Source of the DNA: Lachnospiraceae bacterium
Lineage (GTDB): Bacteria > Bacillota > Clostridia > Lachnospirales > Lachnospiraceae
NCBI GenBank assembly: GCA_024695605.1
Contig: JAILHW010000178.1
Span: forward strand, 1-45,997
Reading direction: 5' to 3'
DNA length: 45,997 nt
Below, one piece after another: positions 8,324-17,262 of the stretch; the first letter of the stretch is position 1, and every line of letters starts with the position of its first letter. Below the pieces are notes generated by a model. That model made no database searches and had not been told where the DNA came from. It saw nothing but the letters and a program-made list of their open reading frames with translations. The position numbers and the translations under genes are program-made.

Positions 8324-8352
8324 TTGAAATCTGAACGCATGTTCTGTATAAT
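8324..8352 (+). promoter_or_regulatory. Promoter of the nuclease/helicase gene
   Basis: TTGAAA (8324-8329) and TATAAT (8347-8352) are 17 bp apart. The start is expected near 8359, leaving about 56 bases before the TTG start codon at 8415. Confidence 0.7.
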
Positions 8353-8414
8353 CTGTTTAGAGCAGTTGATGATTTGGGCCAAATGCTTTGCTTTGGCCGG
8401 TTAGGAGCAGGAAG

Positions 8415-10796
8415 TTGGAGATCGTTCTTTCCGTTCGGGAATTTGTGGAATTTATGCTAAGAAGCGGGGATATCGATAACCGCGGGATCGGCAGTCCCGA
8501 GGATGCCATGCTGGAGGGCGCACGGATCCATCGTATGATCCAGAAGCGCATGGGATCCGAATATCAGGCAGAGGTCCCTCTTTCCTTTGAAGCCGCATAC
8601 CCGGACTATACGATCCGGATCGATGGCCGGGCCGACGGCATCATTCACAAGGATGGCAAGGTGGTGGTGGATGAGATCAAGACCACCTACCGGGAGCTGG
8701 AGATGCTGGGGCAGCCTCCCATCGTGCATCTTGCCCAGGCCAGGTGCTATGCCTATATGGTAGCCAGAGACGAAGAGCTCGAAGAGATCGACGTCCGCAT
8801 GACCTATTGCAATATCAAAAGCCTGCAGATCCAATACTTCTATGAAAACCATACCCGAGCCGAGCTGACGGCCTGGTTTGAGGGGATTTTGGAGCAGTAT
8901 CGGAAATGGGCGGAGTTTACCTGCAAATGGAAGCGGCAAAGGCAGGAGAGCATACGGCCGCTTGCCTTTCCCTACCGCTTTCGGGAAGGGCAGAGAGAAC
9001 TGGCGGGGCAGGTGTATCAGACCATCCGGAAAAAGCGCAAGCTCTTTATACAGGCGCCCACCGGCGTGGGCAAGACCTTATCCTGCGTCTATCCTTCCAT
9101 GAAGGCGATCGGAGAGGATGCGGCGGATAAGCTGTTTTATCTGACTGCAAAGACCATCACGGCCTCGGTGGCCAGAGAGACCTTCTCGCTTCTTAGAGGC
9201 GAAGGGCTGCATGCCAAGGTGCTTTCCATCACGGCCAAGGAAAAGATCTGTCCGCTGGAGGAGATGGAGTGCAATCCCGATGCCTGTCCCTATGCCAAGG
9301 GTCATTTTGACAGGATCAATGATGCGGTGTATGAGCTGCTGACCACAGAGGATGAATTTGACCGGGACAGGATCCTGCAGGCGGCAAAGGAGCATATGGT
9401 ATGTCCCTTTGAGATGTCCCTGGATATGAGCCTGTTTTCGGATGTCGTGATCTGCGACTATAACTACCTCTTTGACCCCTATGTGAAGCTGAAGCGCTTT
9501 TTTGCCCAGGGCGTCAGGGGGCCTTACCTGTTTTTGGTGGATGAGGCACATAACCTCCTAGAGCGCGGGCAGAAGATGTACAGCGCCGAGATCGTAAAGG
9601 AGGATATCCTGGCGCTTCGAAAAGAGATCAGGGGCAGCAGAACAAAGCTGGGGCGGTATCTGGACCGCGCGAACAGAAAGCTTTTGGAACTGAAAAAGAC
9701 GGCCCTCGGAGAAGTCAGTCCGGTGGATACGGAGCCCGTGCATCAGGCATTTTTGAAGCTGTACGGGGAGATGGCGGAGTTTCTGGAAAATGCACCGACG
9801 GAGCATCCGGCAAGGGAAGCCGTGCTGGACTTTTATTTCCTCCTAAAGCGCTATATGGATGTACTCGAGCGCTATGATGAGAACTATTTGACCTATACCG
9901 AAATGCGTCAGGACGGCTCCTTTGTGCTGCATTTGCTCTGTGTGGATCCGTCAGATCAGCTGAAGGCCTGCTTTGAGCAGGGCGTCTCTTCGATCCTGTT
10001 TTCGGCCACCCTGTTGCCGATCCAGTACTATAAGGGGCTTTTGGGCGGAACAGAGGAGGATTATGAGGTGTATGCCAAAACCTCCTTTTTGGCAAAGCAG
10101 TTCCGGCTGATGCTGGCAAGGGATGTAACGAGCAAATATACCGAGCGCGGGCTTTCGATGTATCGCAGGATTGCTTCCTATATAAAAGAGATCACGCGGA
10201 TAAAGCCCGGCAACTATATGATCTTTTGCCCTTCTCACCTGTTTTTACAGGAGGTTTGTGCGGTTTACGAGCAAAGCTTCTATGAACCGGAGAGAGAGGA
10301 GATGCTGGTGCAGGAGAGTGAGATGAAGGAGGAGCTCAGAGAGGCGTTTTTGAGCCGCTTTCTGCCGGATTCTCCGGATCTGCTTCCTGATAACGCCATA
10401 CAGACGAAATCCATCCTCGGCTTTTGCGTGCTTGGCGGCATCTTTTCCGAGGGGATCGATCTGAAGGGTGAGAGCCTGATCGGAGCCATCGTTGTGGGAA
10501 CGGGGCTTCCCCAGGTTTCTATGGAGCGGGATCTTTTGCGAGGATACTTTGATCGTCATGATAAGGACGGTTTTGATTATGCCTATCGTTTTCCGGGAAT
10601 GAATAAGGTGCTGCAGGCTGCAGGGCGTGTGATCCGTACGGTCGATGATCGCGGTATCATCGCGCTTTTGGACTATCGTTTTTGCCAGTCCTCCTATACC
10701 AGACTGTTTCCAAGAGAGTGGAAGGATCCCCGTTTTGTGACAGTGGAGAGCGTGGCTGCGGAAACAGAGCGTTTTTGGTCGGATGCGGATGCGTGA
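8415..10796 (+). CDS. XPD/DinG-type helicase with N-terminal PD-(D/E)XK nuclease domain
   Basis: A 793-residue protein. The start taken is TTG 8415, because AGGAG (8403-8407) lies 7 bp upstream; an in-frame TTG at 8388 has no ribosome site. The N-terminal 150 residues resemble a RecB/Cas4-like nuclease: an Asp in IDGRADG, then D86-E87-I88-K89, the E-x-K catalytic core. The helicase part has Walker A APTGVGKT (214-221) and the DEAH box (376-379). Cysteines 279, 286, 291 and 330 lie between motifs I and II, the layout of the XPD-family 4Fe-4S cluster. The C-terminal half carries SATL and the QAAGRVIRT arginine-finger motif. It is probably a superfamily 2 DNA helicase/nuclease for repair or processing of branched DNA. 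No cas genes are nearby, so a CRISPR role is unsupported. Confidence 0.9.
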   Translation: MEIVLSVREFVEFMLRSGDIDNRGIGSPEDAMLEGARIHRMIQKRMGSEYQAEVPLSFEAAYPDYTIRIDGRADGIIHKDGKVVVDEIKTTYRELEMLGQPPIVHLAQARCYAYMVARDEELEEIDVRMTYCNIKSLQIQYFYENHTRAELTAWFEGILEQYRKWAEFTCKWKRQRQESIRPLAFPYRFREGQRELAGQVYQTIRKKRKLFIQAPTGVGKTLSCVYPSMKAIGEDAADKLFYLTAKTITASVARETFSLLRGEGLHAKVLSITAKEKICPLEEMECNPDACPYAKGHFDRINDAVYELLTTEDEFDRDRILQAAKEHMVCPFEMSLDMSLFSDVVICDYNYLFDPYVKLKRFFAQGVRGPYLFLVDEAHNLLERGQKMYSAEIVKEDILALRKEIRGSRTKLGRYLDRANRKLLELKKTALGEVSPVDTEPVHQAFLKLYGEMAEFLENAPTEHPAREAVLDFYFLLKRYMDVLERYDENYLTYTEMRQDGSFVLHLLCVDPSDQLKACFEQGVSSILFSATLLPIQYYKGLLGGTEEDYEVYAKTSFLAKQFRLMLARDVTSKYTERGLSMYRRIASYIKEITRIKPGNYMIFCPSHLFLQEVCAVYEQSFYEPEREEMLVQESEMKEELREAFLSRFLPDSPDLLPDNAIQTKSILGFCVLGGIFSEGIDLKGESLIGAIVVGTGLPQVSMERDLLRGYFDRHDKDGFDYAYRFPGMNKVLQAAGRVIRTVDDRGIIALLDYRFCQSSYTRLFPREWKDPRFVTVESVAAETERFWSDADA

Positions 10797-10805
10797 AATT
10801 GCTTG

Positions 10806-10834
10806 AAAAAAATGCGGCTTTCGGATGCGTTTTT
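10806..10834 (+). terminator. Possible weak terminator after the helicase gene
   Basis: AAAAATGCG can pair with TGCGTTTTT through two G-U pairs, with a 9-base loop, starting about 10 bases after the stop codon. The stem is GC-poor. Confidence 0.4.
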
Positions 10835-11005
10835 GAGCTGATATTATTACATGTGATATTGAACTCTGCCAATAAAGAAAACATACGTTATCAAAGCGGT
10901 GAGCGGCAGCAACAGGGTGCAATGCGATAACGGCAGATACCTCATAATACAACAGATAACGCATATAATCCTATTCGGTTAGTTAACATAACGCCATTTC
11001 GACAA

Positions 11006-11033
11006 GAGGCAGGATTTTTATCCTGCTTCTTTT
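11006..11033 (+). terminator. Intrinsic terminator inside the non-coding gap
   Basis: GAGGCAGGAT and ATCCTGCTTC form a 10-bp stem (one G-U) with a TTTT loop, followed by TTTT and more T a few bases on. It lies 210 bases after the helicase stop codon, so it may end either a read-through transcript or a short RNA starting near 10976. Confidence 0.65.
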
Positions 11034-11500
11034 GATTTTTAATCCCAAATAAGGGACTTTGTAAATGATCGTCAGAAAAAAACTGCAAGAAATCTGCCAA
11101 AGCGGATTTCATTATCGAATCGGTCAATTTTGGATAACTGCGATAAAACAGCACATTTTGGATTTTGGTGATCAGGCCGGAATCAGCCGGAAAAGGACGA
11201 ACTGCTATTTCAAAATGACGGAAAACATGCAAGCCATTTTGCGAAAGAAACGGTGTTTTTCGGATTTATGTCAAGCATCGCAGGGCCAAAAGAAGGAAAC
11301 CCGAAGAAGAACGGATCGCTTTTGGATGATCAGGAAGTTGTAAGAGATCGCGAGTTATTTAATAAAGCACCAAACGGCACTGAAAACATTAAATCACAAT
11401 AGATATTTAAGCGCAAGGAAAGTTCCGCGGACTCTTTTTTTTCGGGGGCTGTTGTGGTATAGTCATATATTGATTGAGAAAAGAAAGCGAGGGCATGCAT

Positions 11501-12814
11501 ATGTGGGCATATGAAAGTGTATTTTATCAGATTTATCCTCTGGGGTTCTGCGGAGCACCGTTTGAGAATGACGGCGTTTTGACAAACCGGATCCAAAAGG
11601 TAGAGGAGTGGATCCCCCATATAAAGAAGCTGGGCTGCAATGCGATCTATTTTTCACCGCTGTTTGATTCGGACACCCATGGGTATAACACCAGGGACTA
11701 TACAAAGCTGGATCCGAGACTTGGGACCAATGAGGATTTCGCCAAGGTCTGCAAAGCGCTTCACAAGGAAGGGATCAAGGTGGTGCTCGACGGCGTATTC
11801 AACCACGTAGGCCGTGGCTTTTGGGCATTTCAGGATGTCCTTCAGAACCGTGAAGGCTCCCGTTATAAGGACTGGTTTGCCAGGATCGACTTTGGCGGCA
11901 ACTCCGCCTACAATGACGGTCTTTGGTACGAGGGCTGGGAAGGCAACTATGACCTGGTAAAGCTGAACCAATGGAATCCCGAGGTGCGGGAGCATATCTT
12001 TTCCGCGGTGGAGGGCTGGATCAAAGAGTTTGATATCGACGGTCTGCGCCTGGATGTGGCATACTGCCTGGATCCGGATTTCATCCGCGCGCTCCGGTCC
12101 TTTTGTGATTCGAAAAAGGAAGACTTTTATCTGCTCGGCGAGATGCTCCACGGGGATTATAACCGTCTGATGGGCGATGATATGCTGCATTCGGCCACCA
12201 ACTATGAGTGCTACAAGGGACTGTATTCCAGCTTTAACAGTATGAACCTCTTTGAGATCGTCCATTCTTTGATGCGGCAGTTTGGCCCGGAGCAGTGGAC
12301 CTTATATAAAGGAAAGCACCTTCTTTCCTTCGTGGATAACCATGATGTGACAAGGGTAGCCAGCATTCTGCAAAACGAAAAGCATCTGCCGATGATCTAT
12401 GCACTGGCCTTCGGCATGCCGGGGATCCCTTGTGTGTACTACGGCTCCGAGTGGGGCGAGAAGGCTGACAAGTCCCAGGGCGATCCTGCGCTTCGTCCGA
12501 GCTTTGAGGCGCCCATATGGAATGAACTGACAGACTGGATCAGCCGCCTTGCAGAGGCCAAGAAAAACAGCGAAGCCTTAAACTACGGCACGTTCCGTCA
12601 GGTGGTTTTGACGAATAAGCAGTGTATATTTGAACGAAAGAGCGAGAACGAAAGGGTACTGGTGGCGATCAATGCCGATGAGAATCCCTTTACGGCGCAT
12701 TTTGATGCCGGCTGCGGACAGGCGGTGGATCTGATCAGCGGCCAGCTTCACGATTTTGGCGGCGGCAGCGAGCTACCTGCTTACAGTGCAAGCTTTTGGA
12801 AGATGGAAAGGTAA
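11501..12814 (+). CDS. Alpha-amylase family glycosidase (GH13)
   Basis: A 437-residue cytoplasmic protein without signal peptide. The start is ATG 11501: GAGGG at 11489-11493 is 7 bp upstream, while the ATG at 11495 is too close. The four GH13 regions are intact: DGVFNHVG (97-104), GLRLDVAY with nucleophile D185, GEMLH with acid/base E214, and VDNHDVTR with D282. The protein is shorter than most maltogenic amylases and lacks an evident N-terminal carbohydrate-binding domain. The known chemistry is hydrolysis or transfer at alpha-glucosidic bonds; an intracellular maltodextrin-degrading role is likely. Only 2 bp separate it from the ABC ATPase gene, so the four genes to 17107 probably share a transcript. 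A weak -10 like TATAGT (11458) lies upstream. Confidence 0.9.
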   Translation: MWAYESVFYQIYPLGFCGAPFENDGVLTNRIQKVEEWIPHIKKLGCNAIYFSPLFDSDTHGYNTRDYTKLDPRLGTNEDFAKVCKALHKEGIKVVLDGVFNHVGRGFWAFQDVLQNREGSRYKDWFARIDFGGNSAYNDGLWYEGWEGNYDLVKLNQWNPEVREHIFSAVEGWIKEFDIDGLRLDVAYCLDPDFIRALRSFCDSKKEDFYLLGEMLHGDYNRLMGDDMLHSATNYECYKGLYSSFNSMNLFEIVHSLMRQFGPEQWTLYKGKHLLSFVDNHDVTRVASILQNEKHLPMIYALAFGMPGIPCVYYGSEWGEKADKSQGDPALRPSFEAPIWNELTDWISRLAEAKKNSEALNYGTFRQVVLTNKQCIFERKSENERVLVAINADENPFTAHFDAGCGQAVDLISGQLHDFGGGSELPAYSASFWKMER

Positions 12815-12816
12815 GT

Positions 12817-13524
12817 ATGGACCGGGCGGTTATTGCAGTCAGTGATTTGTATAAGATCTATCGCGTGGGCGAAAACCGGGTCAGGGCGCTGGACGGCGTG
12901 AGTTTTCAGGTCCGGCGGGGAGAATTCTGCTCCATTGTCGGAACCTCGGGCTCCGGAAAATCCACCCTTTTGAATATGCTGGCCGGGCTGGAGAAGCCCA
13001 CGAAGGGCAAGATCATCATTGCGGGTGAGCATATTGAAAAAAAGAGTGAAAACCAGCTGGTGGCCTTTCGCAGAAAGCATATCGGCTTCGTGTTTCAGTC
13101 CTTTAACCTGATGCCGTCCATGAATGCCCTTGAGAACGTGGCATTGCCGCTGACGTTTCAGGGCATCGACAAGAAAAAACGTCTGGAAATGGCAGCCGAG
13201 GTGCTGGATCTGGTGGGCCTTTCCAGCCACAAAAACCACAAGCCGACGCAGATGTCCGGCGGACAGCAGCAAAGGGTCGGCATCGCCAGGGCTCTGGTGG
13301 TCAGTCCCGAGATCATTTTTGCGGATGAGCCTACGGGAAATCTGGATTCCAGGACCTCTGCCGAGGTGATGGAACTGATCCGGGAGATCATCACAAAGAA
13401 GAACCAGACCCTTGTCATGGTCACCCACGATGATCATCTGGCATCCTTTGCGGACCGGATCTTCAGGATCATGGACGGAAGGATCATCGGCATCGAGGAG
13501 ACGGGCAGAAGGAAAACAACGTAA
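12817..13524 (+). CDS. MacB/LolD-like ABC transporter ATP-binding protein
   Basis: A 235-residue ATPase. ATG 12817 follows AAAGG (12807-12811) by 5 bp; a TTG at 12796 in frame would overlap the amylase gene without a ribosome site. It has Walker A GTSGSGKST, the Q-loop in FVFQSFNLMP, the signature MSGGQQQR, Walker B IIFADEPTGNLD and the switch His in VMVTHDD. GNLDSRTS is typical of the LolD/MacB/FtsE group, whose members power extrusion or mechanotransmission and not import. The partner permease is the FtsX-type protein at 15716. The two are separated by a gene for a surface CARDB protein. Confidence 0.92.
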   Translation: MDRAVIAVSDLYKIYRVGENRVRALDGVSFQVRRGEFCSIVGTSGSGKSTLLNMLAGLEKPTKGKIIIAGEHIEKKSENQLVAFRRKHIGFVFQSFNLMPSMNALENVALPLTFQGIDKKKRLEMAAEVLDLVGLSSHKNHKPTQMSGGQQQRVGIARALVVSPEIIFADEPTGNLDSRTSAEVMELIREIITKKNQTLVMVTHDDHLASFADRIFRIMDGRIIGIEETGRRKTT

Positions 13525-13551
13525 GAGAACCTGAAAAGGAAACAAAAAGCT

Positions 13552-15726
13552 ATGAGAAACAAACGCACGAACATGACGGGATGGATAAAAAAGGCGCAAA
13601 GAGCCATCGGCCTTGCTACGCTGAGCGGCGTTTTGCTGCTTTCCCCGGCCGACGGCATTCTGACATATGCAGCATCGGCAGGGGCAGGCGCGGTTCTGGA
13701 CAATACGGGGACCACGACGGTAAATGCAGGCAGTGCCGCGGACCAGAGCGGGAGCACATCGGATACGGGGGCAAATACGGGAAGCACCGGTCAGACGACG
13801 GGCAATACATCTTCAAGCGGAGATGCGAATACCCAGTCCGGAACGTCCTCCAAGACTGGTTCGGATACGGAAAAGAGTACGCTTGAAACCATCAAGTCAG
13901 AGGCAAAGCTGGAGATCACCGGATACGGCGATATCAAGAAGATCAAGGCCGATAAGGCGACAAAGGAAGCCATCGATGAGACGGTGAAGAAATACAACAA
14001 GCTCATCGGAACGGCCAGCAGGAATACCAATATCAAGGGTCTGAGCAATGAAAGCAGCATCGATGACTGTGTTTCGGCAGCAAAAGAGGCCATTGACGGC
14101 GTTGCCTCCAAGGAAACGGAGGCTGAGACGGAAACGCCGGAGAATACCACGCCTTCCTCCACCAGTGATTTCATCATGGTGGGCGGAAACTGGGTGACGC
14201 CTACGGTCAGCTACGGCCAGAGCGTGGCGGTTGTCCTTCCGGTCGTGAATATGAGTCAGACGAATCTGGTCAATGTGACCGTGACCCCGGTCATTTCCAA
14301 TTCCGTGCAGGAATGGCCCTTTGAGCTGCAGACCAGCGGCTATACACAGACCATTCCCGACCTTCCCGGAAAAGGGAACGGACAGGATGACATGGAAAGA
14401 AGAAGAGAGCTGACCTGGATCTTTCAGACCCGTGCGGATGCACTTTCCGGTTATTATAAGCTGCAGTTTAATGTGCTGTATGCCAATGAGGCAGAGGTGG
14501 AATCTTGTGTGCTTACCACCTTTGTCAAGGTGATCGGTGCCCCGGGAAGCGGGAATGCCGAGAGCGAAGGCGGCGGTCTTTCCACGCCCAGGGTCATTGT
14601 GACCGGATATGAGACCAACCCGGCACAGGTCCATGCAGGAGATACCTTTGTTCTGACGCTGCATCTTAAAAATACCTCCCGCCGGACGGCGGTTTCCAAC
14701 ATGCTGGTAAATCTCTCCGCGCCCAATGACGGCCTGGATACGGATTCCACCTACGCGGCCTTTTTGCCCACATCCGGATCCAATTCGGAATACATTGCCA
14801 ATATCGGAAAGGGACAGAGCACCGATCTGGTGGTCGAGATGACGGCCAAGGCGGATCTGGCCCAGAAGCCCTATCAGCTGGATGTGGCGATGGAATATGA
14901 GGATGAGGATTACAATGCCTTTACGGCGACGGCGGATGTTTCGATCCCCGTGATCCAGGAGGCCAGATTTGAGCTGGGAACACCCGAGATCATGCCCGAG
15001 GAGCTTCCGGTGGGAAGTGAGGCCAACGTCATGTTTTCCATCTACAATCTGGGCAAGGTGACCCTCTATAATGTAAAGGTGCGCTTCGAGGGCGATTTTG
15101 TGTCCGGCGGGGATACCTTCCTTGGCAAGATCGAGGCAGGTGCCACCGGCAACGTGGACACCATGGTGACAGCCGAAAAGGCCATGGAGGAAGGAGACGC
15201 GGCCCGGGTCGTTGTGACCTATGAGGATGAAGCCGGGCATCAGCAGGAATACACGCAGGATCTGAAGCTGAAGGTGACCGGAGGGGATGCCGAGGGCCTG
15301 ATGGGAGGTCTGGATGCTGATCTGGGAGCCTATGATGATTTTGAGGATTTTGAGGATGTCGAGGCCAATCCCGCTTCCAGGTGGATCAAGATCGGGATCG
15401 CAGCAGCGATCGCCATTGCTTTGATCGTTGTCATTGTCGTGATCGTGACCCTGGTGAAAAAGAGCAGGCGCAAAAAGGAAGAAAAAGAGGATCTGGAGCT
15501 TTTGGCGGAGCTGGAGGAGAGAGAACAAAAGGAGAAAAAGGCAAGAAGGCGCACGAAACGGATAGAGCCCAAAGAGGAAGACGGGGCGCCAGGGGAAGAG
15601 GATGCAGAAGAGGCGCAGGAAGATGCATACGAAGACGCTTATGAAGAGGAGTCTGATGCCGAAAGCGTGGAAGATATGACGGCAGAGGATCAGATGCAGA
15701 TCAAAGAGGATGACGATGAAGCTTAG
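13552..15726 (+). CDS. CARDB-like surface protein with C-terminal membrane anchor
   Basis: A 724-residue protein. An N-terminal basic segment and hydrophobic stretch (about 18-45, ending in TYAASAG) form a signal peptide. A Ser/Thr/Gly-rich disordered part follows to about residue 105. Then come three or four beta-rich repeats (about 200-600) of the CARDB/COG1361 type, with phrases such as AGDTFVLTLHLKNTS and GSEANVMFSIYNLGKV. One membrane helix lies at about 613-636, after which basic residues (KKSRRKKEEKE) and a strongly acidic tail of about 85 residues face the cytoplasm. It sits between the ATPase and permease genes and overlaps the latter by 11 bases, so it is presumably a functional part of that transporter, perhaps taking the place that MacA adaptors hold in Gram-negative bacteria. 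That role is inference. Confidence 0.8.
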   Translation: MRNKRTNMTGWIKKAQRAIGLATLSGVLLLSPADGILTYAASAGAGAVLDNTGTTTVNAGSAADQSGSTSDTGANTGSTGQTTGNTSSSGDANTQSGTSSKTGSDTEKSTLETIKSEAKLEITGYGDIKKIKADKATKEAIDETVKKYNKLIGTASRNTNIKGLSNESSIDDCVSAAKEAIDGVASKETEAETETPENTTPSSTSDFIMVGGNWVTPTVSYGQSVAVVLPVVNMSQTNLVNVTVTPVISNSVQEWPFELQTSGYTQTIPDLPGKGNGQDDMERRRELTWIFQTRADALSGYYKLQFNVLYANEAEVESCVLTTFVKVIGAPGSGNAESEGGGLSTPRVIVTGYETNPAQVHAGDTFVLTLHLKNTSRRTAVSNMLVNLSAPNDGLDTDSTYAAFLPTSGSNSEYIANIGKGQSTDLVVEMTAKADLAQKPYQLDVAMEYEDEDYNAFTATADVSIPVIQEARFELGTPEIMPEELPVGSEANVMFSIYNLGKVTLYNVKVRFEGDFVSGGDTFLGKIEAGATGNVDTMVTAEKAMEEGDAARVVVTYEDEAGHQQEYTQDLKLKVTGGDAEGLMGGLDADLGAYDDFEDFEDVEANPASRWIKIGIAAAIAIALIVVIVVIVTLVKKSRRKKEEKEDLELLAELEEREQKEKKARRRTKRIEPKEEDGAPGEEDAEEAQEDAYEDAYEEESDAESVEDMTAEDQMQIKEDDDEA

Positions 15727-17107
15727 AGATATGCTCAGAATGAGTGCCTCGAGTCTGTGGAAGCGCAAGATCAGGACGGTCCTTACGGTTCTCGGCGTCG
15801 TGATCGGAACAGCCAGCATCGTGGTCATGATCTCCCTGGGACTGGGGCTCAAGCGTGCTTCGCTGGAGGAGATCGAGCAATACGGCGGGCTGACGAGCGT
15901 GACGGTGATGGAAAAGGACGCCTTTGATATGGACGCTTCCGATGCTGGAGGGCAGAAAAAGAAGCAGGCGACCCAGCATCTGGACGATAAGGTGCTGGAT
16001 ACGATCCGTCAGGTGGATCACGTGGAGTATGCCTATCCGGTGCTGGAGGCAGAGGCTATGATCCTGTACGGCGGCTATCAGTGCTATACCACCCTTCGCG
16101 GAATGCCGGCGGAAAGCATGGAGTATCTGAAGCTGAATCTGGGACAGGGCTCGTTGCCAAAGCCGGGCGATGAGCAGCTGAGTTTGGTTTTCGGAAACGG
16201 GATCATCGGAGATTTTTACAATGAAAAAACAGGACAGAGCTACTGGTCTGACGGGAAGCTCCCGGATATCGATCTGATGGAAAGTCCGCTGATGTATGTG
16301 CTGGATACGGAAAACTATTACAACTTCCTCTGGGGCGGAAGCGGTGAGGAAGGCAGCACGGCAGCAATGCCGAAAAAGTATATGTTTCCCACCAGCGGCG
16401 TACTGGCCGGCTCCGTGGAGGATTACAACAGCAATTCCTATGCGGTCTGGTGTGATCTTGAGGCCTTGAAAAAGGTGCTGAAAAAGGAGTTTCGCAACCG
16501 ATCTATCCCGGGGCAGCCGACTTCGGCATCCGGAAAGCCGATGAAGGAGATCTTTTACAACTCCATCATGGTGGGCGTTGATGATATGGACCATGTCAAG
16601 GAGGTCCAGAATACCATTTCCCAGCTGGGGTATTCCGCAGAGAGCAACGCCGAATGGGTAGAGTCCATGCAGGGACAGTACCAGAGCATTCAGCTGGCGC
16701 TGGGCGGCATCGGTGCGGTTTCCCTTCTGGTGGCGGCCATCGGGATCGCCAACACTATGATGATGTCGATCTATGAAAGGACCAGGGAGATCGGTATCAT
16801 GAAGGTGCTCGGCTGCGACATGAAGAACATCCAGGGGATGTTTCTTTTGGAGGCCGGGTATATCGGCCTTATCGGCGGGCTCATCGGAACGGGCGTATCC
16901 TACGGGCTTTCCGCGGTCATCAACACCCTGATGAGCACAGAGGGCAGCGGCATCGATCTGGCGGCGGCTTCGGGGATCTCCTATATTCCGGGCTGGCTGT
17001 CGCTTCTGGCAATCGGTTTTGCCGTGATCGTAGGTATGGTTGCGGGATTTTTCCCGTCCCTTCGGGCCATGCGGTTAAGTCCTTTGGCTGCCATCCGGAA
17101 TGAATAA
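15716..17107 (+). CDS. MacB/FtsX-type ABC transporter permease
   Basis: A 463-residue membrane protein. ATG 15716 is preferred over 15710 because AGAGGA (15705-15710) is 5 bp upstream of it and overlaps the earlier one. It has a first helix near 20-42 (VLTVLGVVIGTASIVVMISLG), a large extracytoplasmic MacB-PCD region of about 270 residues, and three C-terminal helices with the FtsX motif ERTREIGIMKVLGC. The end LSPLAAIRNE is typical of the family. With the ATPase at 12817 it should form the transporter core. Its first codons overlap the end of the CARDB gene, indicating translational coupling. Substrate unknown. Confidence 0.92.
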   Translation: MKLRDMLRMSASSLWKRKIRTVLTVLGVVIGTASIVVMISLGLGLKRASLEEIEQYGGLTSVTVMEKDAFDMDASDAGGQKKKQATQHLDDKVLDTIRQVDHVEYAYPVLEAEAMILYGGYQCYTTLRGMPAESMEYLKLNLGQGSLPKPGDEQLSLVFGNGIIGDFYNEKTGQSYWSDGKLPDIDLMESPLMYVLDTENYYNFLWGGSGEEGSTAAMPKKYMFPTSGVLAGSVEDYNSNSYAVWCDLEALKKVLKKEFRNRSIPGQPTSASGKPMKEIFYNSIMVGVDDMDHVKEVQNTISQLGYSAESNAEWVESMQGQYQSIQLALGGIGAVSLLVAAIGIANTMMMSIYERTREIGIMKVLGCDMKNIQGMFLLEAGYIGLIGGLIGTGVSYGLSAVINTLMSTEGSGIDLAAASGISYIPGWLSLLAIGFAVIVGMVAGFFPSLRAMRLSPLAAIRNE

Positions 17108-17112
17108 TCTTT

Positions 17113-17144
17113 CAGGGGCAAAAAAACTGAAAAAAATGCCCCTG
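17113..17144 (+). terminator. A-rich-loop stem after the permease gene
   Basis: CAGGGGCA and TGCCCCTG form a perfect 8-bp stem with a 16-base, almost all-A loop. No T-run follows, so it is not a classical intrinsic terminator; it may protect the 3' end or stop transcription weakly. Confidence 0.4.
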
Positions 17145-17150
17145 CCAACT

Positions 17151-17178
17151 AGATTTTACGAAAATCTTGTGCTATACT
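17151..17178 (+). promoter_or_regulatory. Palindrome next to a -10 box before the coiled-coil gene
   Basis: AGATTTT (17151-17157) and AAAATCT (17161-17167) are perfect inverse complements around ACG. They end 5 bp before TATACT (17173-17178), a good -10 without a clear -35. The position fits an operator where a bound protein would govern polymerase, possibly an activator because the -35 is poor. Confidence 0.45.
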
Positions 17179-17262
17179 TTTTTTGTGTCTGCAGAGAAGG
17201 ATGTCTGTTCGGGGGAATGGGCATGCGCAGACCTCATATTCTTTAGAAACAGGGGCGAGACT

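Larger units (their letters stand above)
10797..11500. other. 704-base non-coding, AT-richer gap
   Basis: No convincing gene was found. A plus-strand ORF of 92 codons (11065-11343) has no good ribosome site and yields a basic peptide without recognisable features. A 96-codon minus ORF (10942-11232) crosses the hairpin at 11006-11029. The base composition is visibly poorer in GC than the flanking genes. TATAAT at 10964-10969 has no matching -35. The gap may hold decayed coding sequence or a small RNA ending at 11033. Confidence 0.5.

Noticed and set aside
11065-11343. 92-codon plus ORF in the non-coding gap
   Set aside because: No good ribosome site, atypical amino-acid content and no recognisable family. 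It remains possible but unsupported.
13897-15852. Antisense 651-codon ORF within the CARDB gene
   Set aside because: Mirror of a repetitive plus-strand gene; no plausible protein.
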